Under the pieces are notes generated by a model, which did not search any database, was not told the origin of the DNA, and saw only the letters and a list, made by a program, of their open reading frames with translations. Source: Weeksella massiliensis (GTDB lineage: Bacteria > Bacteroidota > Bacteroidia > Flavobacteriales > Weeksellaceae). From it: a DNA stretch of 64,000 nucleotides. A program made the translations under genes and the position numbers. Location: assembly GCA_000751595.1 (NCBI GenBank), contig CCMH01000014.1, forward strand, positions 62,001 through 126,000, read 5' to 3'. Positions 16,141 through 24,250 of this stretch are shown piece after piece; the first letter of the stretch is position 1, and each line of letters starts with the position of its first letter.

Positions 16141-17231
16141 ATTATTTCCGAAATTAAATACAATCACCTAAATTTACCTACAGAAGTTCTTTGGAGTGCA
16201 AGCAAGAAGATCAATTATGCTTACGATGCAAACGGTGTAAAGCTAAGAAAAGTAGTAATAGATGGTACCAAAGTGACCACCACCGATTATTTAGGAGGTT
16301 TTCAGTATGAAACAACATCTTGCAGTTTTTCCCAACATCAGAAGGCTATGTGAACGTGGTCAACTGCCCTGAGTGTACCACCAAACAAAGTTTTGATTAC
16401 AAATACAACGGTAAAGAATTGCAAACAGACTTAGACATCAATCTTTACGACTATGGAGCAAGGAATTATGACCCTGCAATCGGACGTTGGATGAATATTG
16501 ACCCGCTGGCAGGAAAATCCGTAGACAACTCACCATATAATTATGCTGTTAATAATCCTATTTATTTTATAGATCCAAAAGGGTTGTTTGCGGAACCATT
16601 TAAACAACAATATCCTACAAATGATCCTCCCGTAATAGATGGAGGGGAATTAGAAGGGGTTACTATTACAGCCAAAGCATCACCTGAATACAAAGCAAAG
16701 AAAACACTTAGTGAAGTGTTCGGATTTGCATTTACGGATATTAAACAGATGGAAAATACAGCTCTTAATAGTTATCAGAATTTGTTTAATGATCCAAACG
16801 CAACTAAATGGTATTTAGAAATGCATAATGGTGAATTATCAAAAAGTATTGATAATGGTTTACTTGCTGTTGGCATATTAATTATTATGCTACCTATAGC
16901 AGCCGAATATGGAACAATAATTTTGGTTAAATACGGAGATGATATTACCATGCAGTACTTGATTACAGGAAATGTAAATTATATTAATGCTGCTGTCGGA
17001 AGTGTCGTACCCGGATCATGGAGTCCAGAGGCTTCTGAAATGTCACAAATGACACAAGATAAATTTTATGGAGATAGGGTTAATTTTGAGAAAAGTATAT
17101 TAAAGATAGGAACTGGTTACATTGGTAACAGTTTAGGAAAATTAGGTGAAGGCACCAGTATTTTAGGTGATAAGGCAAGTCCTATATTTAATGAAGGACT
17201 GCAATCATTCCATAATAATTTGCAGTCTTAG
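16141..17231 (+). pseudogene. Rhs-repeat core remnant with an unknown C-terminal tip, frameshifted
   Basis: The first 200 bp translate in one frame to Rhs/YD repeat text (ISEIKYNHLNLPTEV, KINYAYDANGVKL, TDYLGGFQYE). Near 16312-16320 the frame shifts by one base and continues as LQFFPTSEGYVNV, then KYNGKELQ, NLYDYGARNYDPAIGRWMNIDPLA, the conserved Rhs-associated core. The stretch normally found between EGYVNV and YKYNGKELQ is missing. After the core (ending about IDPKGL) a non-conserved tip of about 210 residues follows, with one hydrophobic segment (AVGILIIMLPIAAEYG) and no toxin motif I know. The N-terminal bulk of an Rhs protein is absent. It is a decayed 3' end, perhaps an orphan toxin-tip cassette. 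Confidence 0.8.
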
Positions 17232-17256
17232 TTTATTGATGTTCAAATTAAAAATA

Positions 17257-17655
17257 ATGAAAAAAAATAATTTCTTTGTCATAGCAGCTATTGCTATACT
17301 TTTGTTATACGGTGTTTTTATAAACAAAAGTTATAAAAACACCATGAACGATACTTATCACAATGCTTATTTTAAAACAGCAGTTATAAATAAATTTATA
17401 CAAGAAACAAGAAGAAGTTATTATATATACGTATTTAAGGTAAATGGAATAGAATATAATAGAAAAACAGTGTCAGAAGAGAATTATATAAAGGAAGGAG
17501 ATAAAGTTCTGGTGATGTTCAACAAAGAAAAGCCATCAGAATCTTTTTTGTTAAGAAATACCACAATTCCAGAAGAATATTTAAATAAAGATACAATTTG
17601 GACATCACCTCCTGATTTTATAAATCCAGAAGATTTGAAATTTTTAGAAGATTAA
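17257..17655 (+). CDS. Small membrane-anchored protein, candidate Rhs immunity protein
   Basis: The 132-residue protein begins at an ATG in an A-rich context (AATAATGAAAAAA), 25 bp after the Rhs tip stop. A single N-terminal membrane segment (residues 5-20, FFVIAAIAILLLYGVF) is followed by a soluble, probably beta-rich domain (YYIYVFKVNGIEYNRK, EGDKVLVMFNKEKPSES) recalling DUF3592-like folds. Its position straight after an Rhs tip, in a region otherwise full of pseudogenes, suggests an immunity protein. That is inference from position only. A longer frame from 17167 lacks a good start context. Confidence 0.55.
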   Translation: MKKNNFFVIAAIAILLLYGVFINKSYKNTMNDTYHNAYFKTAVINKFIQETRRSYYIYVFKVNGIEYNRKTVSEENYIKEGDKVLVMFNKEKPSESFLLRNTTIPEEYLNKDTIWTSPPDFINPEDLKFLED

Positions 17656-17662
17656 TTCTATC

Positions 17663-17997
17663 TCAACGGGTTCATTTATGTACAAATATCAAGGTGAGGA
17701 ACGCCAAGACGATTTGGGGCTTGGGGGTATGATTATCAGACAAGAAACTACGATCCTGTAAAGCGTCAGCTAAAAGGTGATTTATTAATCATTCGATCTG
17801 ACATAAAACCAATACATCACGATGATATTACCGTTTCAGTCAATAACTCAGAATATACATTCAAACGATTTGATGCAGTAAATAAACAATTAGTTTCTCT
17901 AAATCCAAAATATAAAAACTGTATACAATTAGAAGAAGAGGATGTGATAATCATATTAGGAGTAGTAACAGATGTAATTAGACATAAAAGGAGGTAA
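17663..17997 (+). pseudogene. Chimeric remnant: Rhs core scrap joined to the C-terminal half of a UmuD-like S24 peptidase
   Basis: Bases 17663-17725 encode Rhs core text (MYKYQGEERQDDLG), then a frame change gives YDYQTRNYDPVKRQ, the end of an Rhs core. Directly after, in the same frame, comes KGDLLIIRSDIKPIHHDD, NNSEYTFKRF, LVSLNPKYKN and EEEDVIIILGVVTDVIRH, ending at TAA 17997. The second part matches the C-terminal half of UmuD/LexA-type S24 peptidases, including the catalytic-Lys segment (YTFKRF). The N-terminal part with the cleavage site and the catalytic Ser is missing, and no umuC follows. The join marks a recombination point near 17767. Confidence 0.75.
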
Positions 17998-18120
17998 ATG
18001 AATTCAATTCTTTATTAGAGAAGTATAAAAATAGTTTAGTTTTGAGTAATGAAAAATAGCATTTACCAGGATGATTATATTTAAAAAATGGCGTAAAAAA
18101 CTTTTTTTTACACAGTTCAT

Positions 18121-18263
18121 GTTACAGGCAGGCGTTATATTTTTTATTTTAGTTAATTGGTCTTCCTCTCGTGTGGTGCCATGATTTGGTGCTCTTTTGC
18201 AAAACTTAGCTTTAGCATGGCATTTGAGCGGTTTTGCAAATCTGCAACCAAAAGCGAGGGAAA
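18121..18263. other. Structured non-coding element of unknown nature
   Basis: This part of the 436-bp gap 17998-18433 is clearly more G/C-rich than its surroundings and dense in short inverted repeats. TGCCATG at 18177-18183 pairs with CATGGCA at 18216-18222. GCTC at 18191-18194 pairs with GAGC at 18226-18229, crossing the first pair (pseudoknot order). TTCCTCTCG at 18163-18171 pairs, with one bulge, with CGAGGGAA at 18255-18262 and closes the whole. TTTTGCAAA occurs twice (18195 and 18232). No convincing protein is encoded on either strand. It could be a dispersed repeat, a cassette boundary or an RNA. The rest of the gap is A/T-rich and holds only the carotenoid promoter. Confidence 0.5.
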
Positions 18264-18375
18264 ACTATTAATTTCGTCTATTAGTGCTATTGGAAAAAAT
18301 CAAAAATTCTTAAAAAGTATAATCTTCATAAAACATATAAAATAGTATAATAATAAACTAATTTTAAAACATAAA

Positions 18376-18414
18376 GTATATTTATATCTTTTTTTAAAAT
18401 AAATAGTATATTTG
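18376..18414 (+). promoter_or_regulatory. Carotenoid operon promoter with a repeated GTATATTT motif
   Basis: TATATTTG at 18407-18414 is a perfect -7 box 19 bp before the MarR-type gene. The octamer GTATATTT inside it (18406-18413) is repeated 30 bp upstream at 18376-18383, and both are followed by (A/G)TAT and preceded by ATAAA(TA). The upstream copy has ATAAA/TTTAT dyad symmetry. The pair is a candidate operator for the adjacent MarR-type regulator. Confidence 0.55.
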
Positions 18415-18433
18415 TATTCTAGTTTTTTGAAAA

Positions 18434-19087
18434 ATGGATTATAAATTACTTAAAGACATAATTGACTTACTAAAAGAGTTTAAAACGGAAAATGACATTA
18501 CACACCGTTTTGATGTGTCAGTTGGTGGGTTTAAAAATTGGATTTCTTCCAATAATCAGCATATAGATAGTGAGCCTGATTGGGAAGGAAAAGAAAATGG
18601 TCGAAGTGCCGAAAGTGTTATCAATACGTTGATTTTACACATGAATAGATATGCCAAAAGCTATTCTAAATCGGCGATTTTTGGGTCTGATTTTTCTACG
18701 CAGGAAGATTTTATTTACCTAATCAACCTCAAAGCATTTGGTGAAATGTCAAAAATGGAGTTGATAAAAAAAAATGTTCATGAAAAACCTGTTGGGATGC
18801 AGATTATTAGTCGCTTGATTTCCCAAGGTTGGATTGAGCAAAGTAATTCTTTTATAGACAAACGAAGTAAAGTGATTTCCATTACCTCAAAAGGATTATT
18901 GGCTTTGGAAAATCAAATGAGTAAAATCAGAAAGGCTACCGAAATCGTCACTGGAGATTTGACCCATTCTGAAAAAATGGAACTCATTCGATTACTCAAA
19001 AAACTAAACGATTTTCATCAACCGATTTATGATAAAAATATTGAAACGGAACATTTGTTAAATGAGGCTTTAAAATTCAAAAACTAA
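18434..19087 (+). CDS. MarR-type regulator heading the carotenoid operon
   Basis: The 217-residue protein has a central winged-helix domain (about residues 95-165): FIYLINLKAFGEMSKMELIKKNV, PVGMQIISRLISQGWIEQ and the wing DKRSKVISITSKGLLAL, as in MarR proteins. N- and C-terminal helices would form the dimer. It is longer than classical MarR (about 145 aa), which is seen for the MarR genes that open crt clusters in Flavobacteriia. It overlaps crtI by 1 bp (TAATG), so the two are translationally coupled. It probably represses its own operon in response to light, oxygen or a small ligand; the signal is not evident. Confidence 0.82.
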   Translation: MDYKLLKDIIDLLKEFKTENDITHRFDVSVGGFKNWISSNNQHIDSEPDWEGKENGRSAESVINTLILHMNRYAKSYSKSAIFGSDFSTQEDFIYLINLKAFGEMSKMELIKKNVHEKPVGMQIISRLISQGWIEQSNSFIDKRSKVISITSKGLLALENQMSKIRKATEIVTGDLTHSEKMELIRLLKKLNDFHQPIYDKNIETEHLLNEALKFKN

Positions 19088-20553
19088 TGCGTAAAAAAAT
19101 AGCTATAATCGGTTCGGGATTTTCAGGTTTGTCAGCTGCAGCTTATTTGGCTCAGGCTGGTAATGACGTTCACGTATTTGAAAAGAACGGCCAACCTGGA
19201 GGAAGAGCAAGGCAATTTTCTACCACTGAAGGCTATGTTTTTGACATGGGACCGAGTTGGTATTGGATGCCTGATATTATGGAGAATTTCTTTGCAGATT
19301 TTGGTTATAAAATTTCCGATTTTCTACAACTGGTTTCCTTAAATCCTCAGTTTGAAATGATTTTTTCGGACGAAAAAATGAATATCCCCGAAAGCATTGA
19401 TGAACTAAAAACGTTGTTTGAAAAAACGGAAAAAGGTGCAGGAAGACAATTGGAAAAATTTATGCAATCCGCTAAGTTTAAGTATGAAGTAGGTATGCAG
19501 GATTTTGTTAACAAACCTTGTCACAATTGGTTGGAATTTGTTTCGCCAAAAATAGCCAAAAGTGCCTTGAAACTGGATTTGCTTAGCAATTTCAGAAGCT
19601 ATGTTGCCAACTATTTTAAGAGTGAAAAATTACGAACGCTAATGGAATTTCCGGTGATTTTTCTGGGTGCTTCACCCAAAAATATTCCGGCATTGTACAG
19701 CTTGATGAACTATGGAGGTTATGCTTTGGGAACGCATTATCCGATTGGCGGTTTTTACCAATTGGTGTTGGCAATGAAGTCCGTTGCTGAAAAACAAGGG
19801 GCTACTTTTCATTTCAACACAACCGTTGAAAAAATACTTTCAGCAAACCAAAAAGCAACTTCTTTACTGATTAATGGCAAAGAAATTCACTTTGATTATA
19901 TCGTCGCTTCTTCGGATTATCATCATACCGAAACACTTTTAGATGAAAATCTAAGGAATTATAAGGAAGATTATTGGCAAAAAAAGACTTTTGCTCCATC
20001 AAGTTTGATTTTTTATTTAGGAATAAATGAAAAAATCCCAGACCTCAAACATCACACACTTTTCTTTGAAAATGACTTGGACGAACACATAGATTGCATT
20101 TATGGCGAACGAAAATGGCCTGAAAAACCTCTTTTTTATGTTTGCTGTCCTTCCAAAACAGACGAAAATGTTGCTCCAGAAGGAAAGGAAAATTTGTTTT
20201 TACTAATGCCTTTGGCCATCGGAATAAATGACAAAGAAAGCATTAGAGATAAATACCTGAGCGAAATGCTCGCAAGAATTGAAAAACACACAGGAATAAG
20301 CGATTTGGTTTCCAAAATAGAATACAAAAAAAGCTATTGTGTACGGGATTTTATTTCGGATTACAATGCTTATTGTGGCAATGCCTACGGACTGGCAAAT
20401 ACACTCAGCCAAACAGCAGTATTGAAACCAAAAATCAGAAACAAAAAGTTGAAAAACTTATTCTATACAGGACAGCTAACAGTTCCGGGACCGGGTGTTC
20501 CGCCATCGATTATATCAGGAAAAATAGTAGCAAACGAAATCAATAAAATGTAA
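19087..20553 (+). CDS. crtI: Phytoene desaturase CrtI
   Basis: This 488-residue FAD enzyme desaturates phytoene stepwise to lycopene. The dinucleotide-binding motif IIGSGFSGLSAAAYLAQAG is at the N-terminus, followed by FEKNGQPGGRARQF and FDMGPSWYWMPD, standard for CrtI. The C-terminal carotenoid-binding signature is in LFYTGQLTVPGPGVPPSII. Length is normal for CrtI. It is the second gene of the carotenoid operon, coupled to the regulator upstream and 11 bp from crtB downstream. Confidence 0.93.
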   Translation: MRKKIAIIGSGFSGLSAAAYLAQAGNDVHVFEKNGQPGGRARQFSTTEGYVFDMGPSWYWMPDIMENFFADFGYKISDFLQLVSLNPQFEMIFSDEKMNIPESIDELKTLFEKTEKGAGRQLEKFMQSAKFKYEVGMQDFVNKPCHNWLEFVSPKIAKSALKLDLLSNFRSYVANYFKSEKLRTLMEFPVIFLGASPKNIPALYSLMNYGGYALGTHYPIGGFYQLVLAMKSVAEKQGATFHFNTTVEKILSANQKATSLLINGKEIHFDYIVASSDYHHTETLLDENLRNYKEDYWQKKTFAPSSLIFYLGINEKIPDLKHHTLFFENDLDEHIDCIYGERKWPEKPLFYVCCPSKTDENVAPEGKENLFLLMPLAIGINDKESIRDKYLSEMLARIEKHTGISDLVSKIEYKKSYCVRDFISDYNAYCGNAYGLANTLSQTAVLKPKIRNKKLKNLFYTGQLTVPGPGVPPSIISGKIVANEINKM

Positions 20554-20564
20554 AACTGAGTATT

Positions 20565-21401
20565 ATGAAACAATTATTTGACGAATTATCTTACTCGGTA
20601 AGCAAGATGACTACCAAGAAATATAGCACAAGTTTTTCGTTGGGAATTTTGGCTCTGAAACCATCCATTCGTTCGGCTATTTATGCGATTTACGGCTATG
20701 TGAGATTGGCAGACGAAATCGTAGATAGCTTTCATGGGTATGACAAAGAGAAATTGTTGAAAAGATTTAAGATTGAAACTGAAATTGCTTTGGTAGAAGG
20801 TATTTCGCTCAATCCGATGTTGCAATCTTTTCAGGAAACGGTGCATAAATATCAGATTGATAAGGCTTTGATTGACCAATTTTTGCACAGCATGGAAATG
20901 GATTTGCGAAAGATAGAGTACAATTCTGATTTATATGATGAGTATATCCATGGTTCGGCGGAAGTGGTCGGATTGATGTGTTTGCAGGTCTTTACTGATG
21001 GCGACAAAGAGAAATACGAAGAGCTAAAACCTTATGCGATGAAGCTGGGTTCGGCATTTCAGAAAATCAATTTTTTACGTGATTTGAAAGACGATTATCA
21101 GGTTTTGGGCAGAACGTATTTCCCTAATATTGACATGAATGTGTTTAATAATCAGGTGAAATTTGAAATCGAACAAGAAATCGAACAGGAATTTAAAGAG
21201 GCACTAATCGGTATAAAAAAATTACCTGCTTCGTCTTTATTCGGAGTGTATTTGGCTTATAAATATTACATTTCTTTGTTTAAAAAAATAAGAAAGAAAT
21301 CGTCAAAAGATATTTTGAACAATAGAGTTCGGGTACCTGATTATCAAAAAGGATATGTAGCATTGAGCAGTTATGTGCGTTTTAAAATGAATGTATTATG
21401 A
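20565..21401 (+). CDS. crtB: Phytoene synthase CrtB
   Basis: The 278-residue prenyltransferase condenses two GGPP molecules to phytoene. The first Asp-rich motif is DEIVD (Asp50 and Asp54) within YGYVRLADEIVDSFHG, and the second region is INFLRDLKDDYQVLGRTYFP, both Mg2+-diphosphate binding. Length is typical. It lies 11 bp after crtI and overlaps the next gene by 4 bp (ATGA). No GGPP synthase is seen in the window, so the substrate must come from a gene elsewhere. Confidence 0.93.
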   Translation: MKQLFDELSYSVSKMTTKKYSTSFSLGILALKPSIRSAIYAIYGYVRLADEIVDSFHGYDKEKLLKRFKIETEIALVEGISLNPMLQSFQETVHKYQIDKALIDQFLHSMEMDLRKIEYNSDLYDEYIHGSAEVVGLMCLQVFTDGDKEKYEELKPYAMKLGSAFQKINFLRDLKDDYQVLGRTYFPNIDMNVFNNQVKFEIEQEIEQEFKEALIGIKKLPASSLFGVYLAYKYYISLFKKIRKKSSKDILNNRVRVPDYQKGYVALSSYVRFKMNVL

Positions 21402-21853
21402 AGAAAGTAATCGGTGTTTTGACGTTCTGTTTACTGCTGCAATTCAACGTATTTGCGATAGAATTAGATTATGTAAGAGCGAATTATGACAAGGCAGTTA
21501 CGGATAAAAAATTGTGTAGCCAAATGATTGAAGATTTGAAAGAAGCAGAACAAACACCACTTTTTTTGGCTTATTCGGGTGCTTTGCAAACCATTTGGGC
21601 AAATCATATTTTTAGTCCGATAAGTAAACTAAACACCTTTAATCAAGGAAAGAAAAACATTGAAAAGGCGGTTTCGGCTGATAAGGATAATCCAGAAATA
21701 CGTTTTATCCGTTTGTCCGTTCAGAAAAATGCACCCTCTTTTTTGGGTTACAATTCGATGATAAAAACGGATGAAGCATTCTTAAAAACACATCGCACAA
21801 AAATTACTTCTGAACTGGTGCAAAGCAAAATCGATATACTTTTAAAAAAATAA
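21398..21853 (+). CDS. Exported protein of unknown function inside the carotenoid operon
   Basis: The 151-residue protein has a Sec signal peptide (MKKVIGVLTFCLLLQFNVFA, cleavage near residue 20). The mature part is helical, with alternating helices around LAYSGALQTIWANHIFSPISKLNTF and IRFIRLSVQKNAPSFLGYNS that suggest a TPR-like or small helical-bundle fold. It starts within the crtB stop (ATGA overlap), so it is translated with crtB. Genes of this kind accompany crtB in other Bacteroidetes carotenoid clusters (recollection, not checked). Its role is unknown; a periplasmic factor for pigment placement or export is one idea. Confidence 0.6.
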   Translation: MKKVIGVLTFCLLLQFNVFAIELDYVRANYDKAVTDKKLCSQMIEDLKEAEQTPLFLAYSGALQTIWANHIFSPISKLNTFNQGKKNIEKAVSADKDNPEIRFIRLSVQKNAPSFLGYNSMIKTDEAFLKTHRTKITSELVQSKIDILLKK

Positions 21854-21856
21854 AAC

Positions 21857-22315
21857 ATGAGACATCAATTATATAGAGAGCAACAACTGAATTGTGACAT
21901 CGACACCGCTTGGCAATTCTTTTCATCACCCTTCAATTTGGCAAAAATAACTCCAAAAGACATGGGTTTTGTGGTAACATCCAAATTAGTGGATGCGTCC
22001 ATTTATGAAGGAATGATTATTGAATATAAAGTATCACCTTTGCTAAAAATTCCGATGAAATGGAAAACCAAAATAACACAAGTAGAACATAATAAGAGCT
22101 TTGCCGACTTTCAGCAAAAAGGGCCGTACAAATATTGGAATCATTTTCACGAATTTATTCCCAACGAAAAAGGCGTGTTGATGAAAGACACCATTGATTA
22201 TGAATTGCCTTTGGGAATTTTAGGGAGTATCGCTCATGTAATGGTTGTAAAAAGTAAACTCAACCATATTTTTAACTACCGTTACGGCATTTTAGAAAAA
22301 CTTTTTAACCAATGA
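21857..22315 (+). CDS. SRPBCC (START-like) family protein in the carotenoid operon
   Basis: The 152-residue cytosolic protein matches the SRPBCC/polyketide-cyclase-like fold. The N-terminus reads FSSPFNLAKITPKDMGF, then YEGMIIEYKVSPLLKIPMKW, then FADFQQKGPYKYWNHFHEF and MKDTIDYELPLGILGSIAH, which is the helix-grip pattern ending in a long C-terminal helix. These folds bind hydrophobic ligands, so carotenoid binding is a reasonable inference but unproven. It lies 3 bp after the exported protein and overlaps crtZ by 4 bp. Confidence 0.75.
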   Translation: MRHQLYREQQLNCDIDTAWQFFSSPFNLAKITPKDMGFVVTSKLVDASIYEGMIIEYKVSPLLKIPMKWKTKITQVEHNKSFADFQQKGPYKYWNHFHEFIPNEKGVLMKDTIDYELPLGILGSIAHVMVVKSKLNHIFNYRYGILEKLFNQ

Positions 22316-22773
22316 TAAATGTACTCATCACCATAGCCGTATTCATCGCTATGGAAGGAGCAACTTGGATAATTCACAAATATGTGATGCATGGCTTTCT
22401 GTGGTTTTTGCACCGAGATCATCACGATCATAGCAACGAAGGCGAACTGGAAAAAAACGATTGGTTTTTTGTGATTTTTGCCTTACCAACTATTGCTTTG
22501 ATGTATTTAGGTTCTTTACAAAATTTCAATTATCTGTTCTTTATCGGATTGGGTATTATGCTGTATGGAATGGCTTATTTCTTTGTACACGACATCTTTA
22601 TCCACCAACGACTGAAAGTGTTTACACACACCAAAAATCCATATTTTCTAGCACTTCGTAGGGCTCACAAACAACATCATAAGCATTTGGGCAAAGAAGA
22701 AGGCGAGTGTTTTGGCTTTTTGTATGTGCCTTTCAAATATTTCAAAATGTATTTTTATTCCGCAAAAAAATGA
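22312..22773 (+). CDS. crtZ: Beta-carotene 3-hydroxylase CrtZ
   Basis: The 153-residue membrane di-iron hydroxylase has four hydrophobic segments and the full set of His motifs: HKYVMH (His22, His27), HRDHHDH (from His34), HDIFIHQR and HKQHHKH. It hydroxylates the beta-ionone rings of beta-carotene to give zeaxanthin. Start and stop both lie in ATGA overlaps with the genes on each side. A ketolase (crtW) is not seen, so zeaxanthin is the expected end product. Confidence 0.92.
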   Translation: MINVLITIAVFIAMEGATWIIHKYVMHGFLWFLHRDHHDHSNEGELEKNDWFFVIFALPTIALMYLGSLQNFNYLFFIGLGIMLYGMAYFFVHDIFIHQRLKVFTHTKNPYFLALRRAHKQHHKHLGKEEGECFGFLYVPFKYFKMYFYSAKK

Positions 22774-23465
22774 TGGCATATACCTACTCTTTAGTCCTGT
22801 TTTTTACAGTTATTATTTGTTTTGTTGCCTCATTTGACAATCGTTTGCTTTTCAATCGTCATTTTGGAGCATTTATCAAGGCTGCGGTTCTTGTTGCCAT
22901 TCCGTTTATTGCTTGGGATGTGTGGTTTACAGCAAAGGGCGTTTGGTGGTTCAATACCGATTATACGATTGGTATCGTAATCGCTGGTTTGCCATTGGAA
23001 GAATGGTTGTTTTTCATTTGTATTCCATTTTCATGCGTGTTCACGTATTATTGTTTAGATAAATTTTACAAAATGGAATGGCTTTCGGGTTTCAATAACC
23101 TGATTGTATTTGTCACTGTGATTGTTTGTTCGGTGGTTGCTTTATTGCATTACGATAAAATTTACACATTGGTTACCGCAATTGCGACTATTTTAACTTT
23201 AATCTACCTGCATTTTATTGTTAGGGCAAAATGGATTGGTAAAGCATCGTTTGTATTTACAGTATTGATGCTAGGTTTCTTTCCTGTAAATGGCGTGTTG
23301 ACGGGTTTTGGGTTGGAGTCTCCAATTGTCAATTACAATCCTAATAATTTTCTTGGTATTAGAATGATTACCATTCCCATCGAAGACGCTGTTTATGGCT
23401 ATACACAATTTCTTTTGGTCTTATATTTTTTCAAGCTATTTTCAAAAAATAAAATCGAAGCATGA
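22770..23465 (+). CDS. Lycopene cyclase, fused CrtYc/CrtYd type
   Basis: The integral membrane protein of about 231 residues has six or seven hydrophobic segments and repeats a half-domain pattern typical of the CrtYcd cyclases: FIAWDVWFTAKGVWWFN, GLPLEEWLFFICIPFSCVFTYY, and the second half LGIRMITIPIEDAVYGYTQFLLVLYFF. It converts the psi-ends of lycopene to beta-ionone rings (beta-carotene). A longer frame from 22707 is possible, but ATG at 22770 gives the 4-bp coupling seen along this operon and starts at MMAYTYSLVLFF. It is unrelated to the FAD-dependent CrtY/CrtL type. Confidence 0.88.
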   Translation: MMAYTYSLVLFFTVIICFVASFDNRLLFNRHFGAFIKAAVLVAIPFIAWDVWFTAKGVWWFNTDYTIGIVIAGLPLEEWLFFICIPFSCVFTYYCLDKFYKMEWLSGFNNLIVFVTVIVCSVVALLHYDKIYTLVTAIATILTLIYLHFIVRAKWIGKASFVFTVLMLGFFPVNGVLTGFGLESPIVNYNPNNFLGIRMITIPIEDAVYGYTQFLLVLYFFKLFSKNKIEA

Positions 23466-24250
23466 TGAAAAAAACTTTTCAATTATTAAACGTTATTTTT
23501 TTAGTGGTAACTATCTTGATGAATTACTTGTCCAATACAGGTATTTTCAATGGTGAAACCATGGCTTCAATTTCTGCCAAATATCCTAGTTTGTTCACTC
23601 CTGCAGGGTATGCATTCTCTATTTGGGGATTGATTTATTTAGGACTTTTTGGTTTTGTCTTGTATTATGGTGCTTGCTCTAAAAATTCCGAAACAAAAGA
23701 AAAAACTGTTCAGAAAATCGGCTGGTGGTTTGTGATTTCCTGTATTTGCAATAGTTTGTGGGTTGTGACGTGGATGTATGGCTATTTGCTGTTATCCGTC
23801 CCAATTATGATTTTTTTGCTTGTTTCTTTGTTCAAAATCATTGGGAATACCAAAGAAGAATTTAGAAGTAATGATGTTAAAACCAATCTATTTCTGAAAT
23901 TACCTTTTTCTATTTATGCAGGTTGGATTTCGGTTGCGCTGATCGCTAATATAGCAGCATTTCTTGTAAAAATCGAATGGAATGGTTTCGGTATTTCCGA
24001 AACGACATGGACTATTATTATGATTTCAATAGCAGGATTGCTTCACTTATTTATGATTTGGAAACAAAAAATGCTAGCCTTTGCATGTGTAGCCGTTTGG
24101 GCATTGGTCGCTATTGCGGTTGCCAATCACGATAGAAATGACACGGTTTATAATGTTGCCTTGGCAATAGCAGCTATTCTGTTGGTCAGTATCCTGATTT
24201 ATATCATCAAAGACATTTTAAATAATCGAAATAGTTCCGTTTCTGCATGA
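23462..24250 (+). CDS. TspO/MBR-related membrane protein
   Basis: The 262-residue protein has about eight hydrophobic segments and TspO-like features: SLFTPAGYAFSIWGLIYLGLFGF, LWVVTWMYGYLLLSV and WISVALIANIAAFLVKIEW, rich in Trp. It is longer than bacterial TspO (about 155 aa) and belongs to the related 'tryptophan-rich sensory protein' group. In Rhodobacter TspO links oxygen or tetrapyrrole status to pigment gene expression; a similar stress-sensing role here is inference. It is coupled on both sides by ATGA overlaps. Confidence 0.78.
   Translation: MMKKTFQLLNVIFLVVTILMNYLSNTGIFNGETMASISAKYPSLFTPAGYAFSIWGLIYLGLFGFVLYYGACSKNSETKEKTVQKIGWWFVISCICNSLWVVTWMYGYLLLSVPIMIFLLVSLFKIIGNTKEEFRSNDVKTNLFLKLPFSIYAGWISVALIANIAAFLVKIEWNGFGISETTWTIIMISIAGLLHLFMIWKQKMLAFACVAVWALVAIAVANHDRNDTVYNVALAIAAILLVSILIYIIKDILNNRNSSVSA

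Noticed and set aside
18121-18136. Integron attC-like core (AGGCGTTAT)
   Set aside because: No matching second core with proper spacing and no integrase; the bases following GTT do not fit GTTRRRY.
18157-18345. A 62-codon plus-strand reading frame over the structured element
   Set aside because: It follows the inverted repeats, has an odd composition, and no protein-like pattern or start context.
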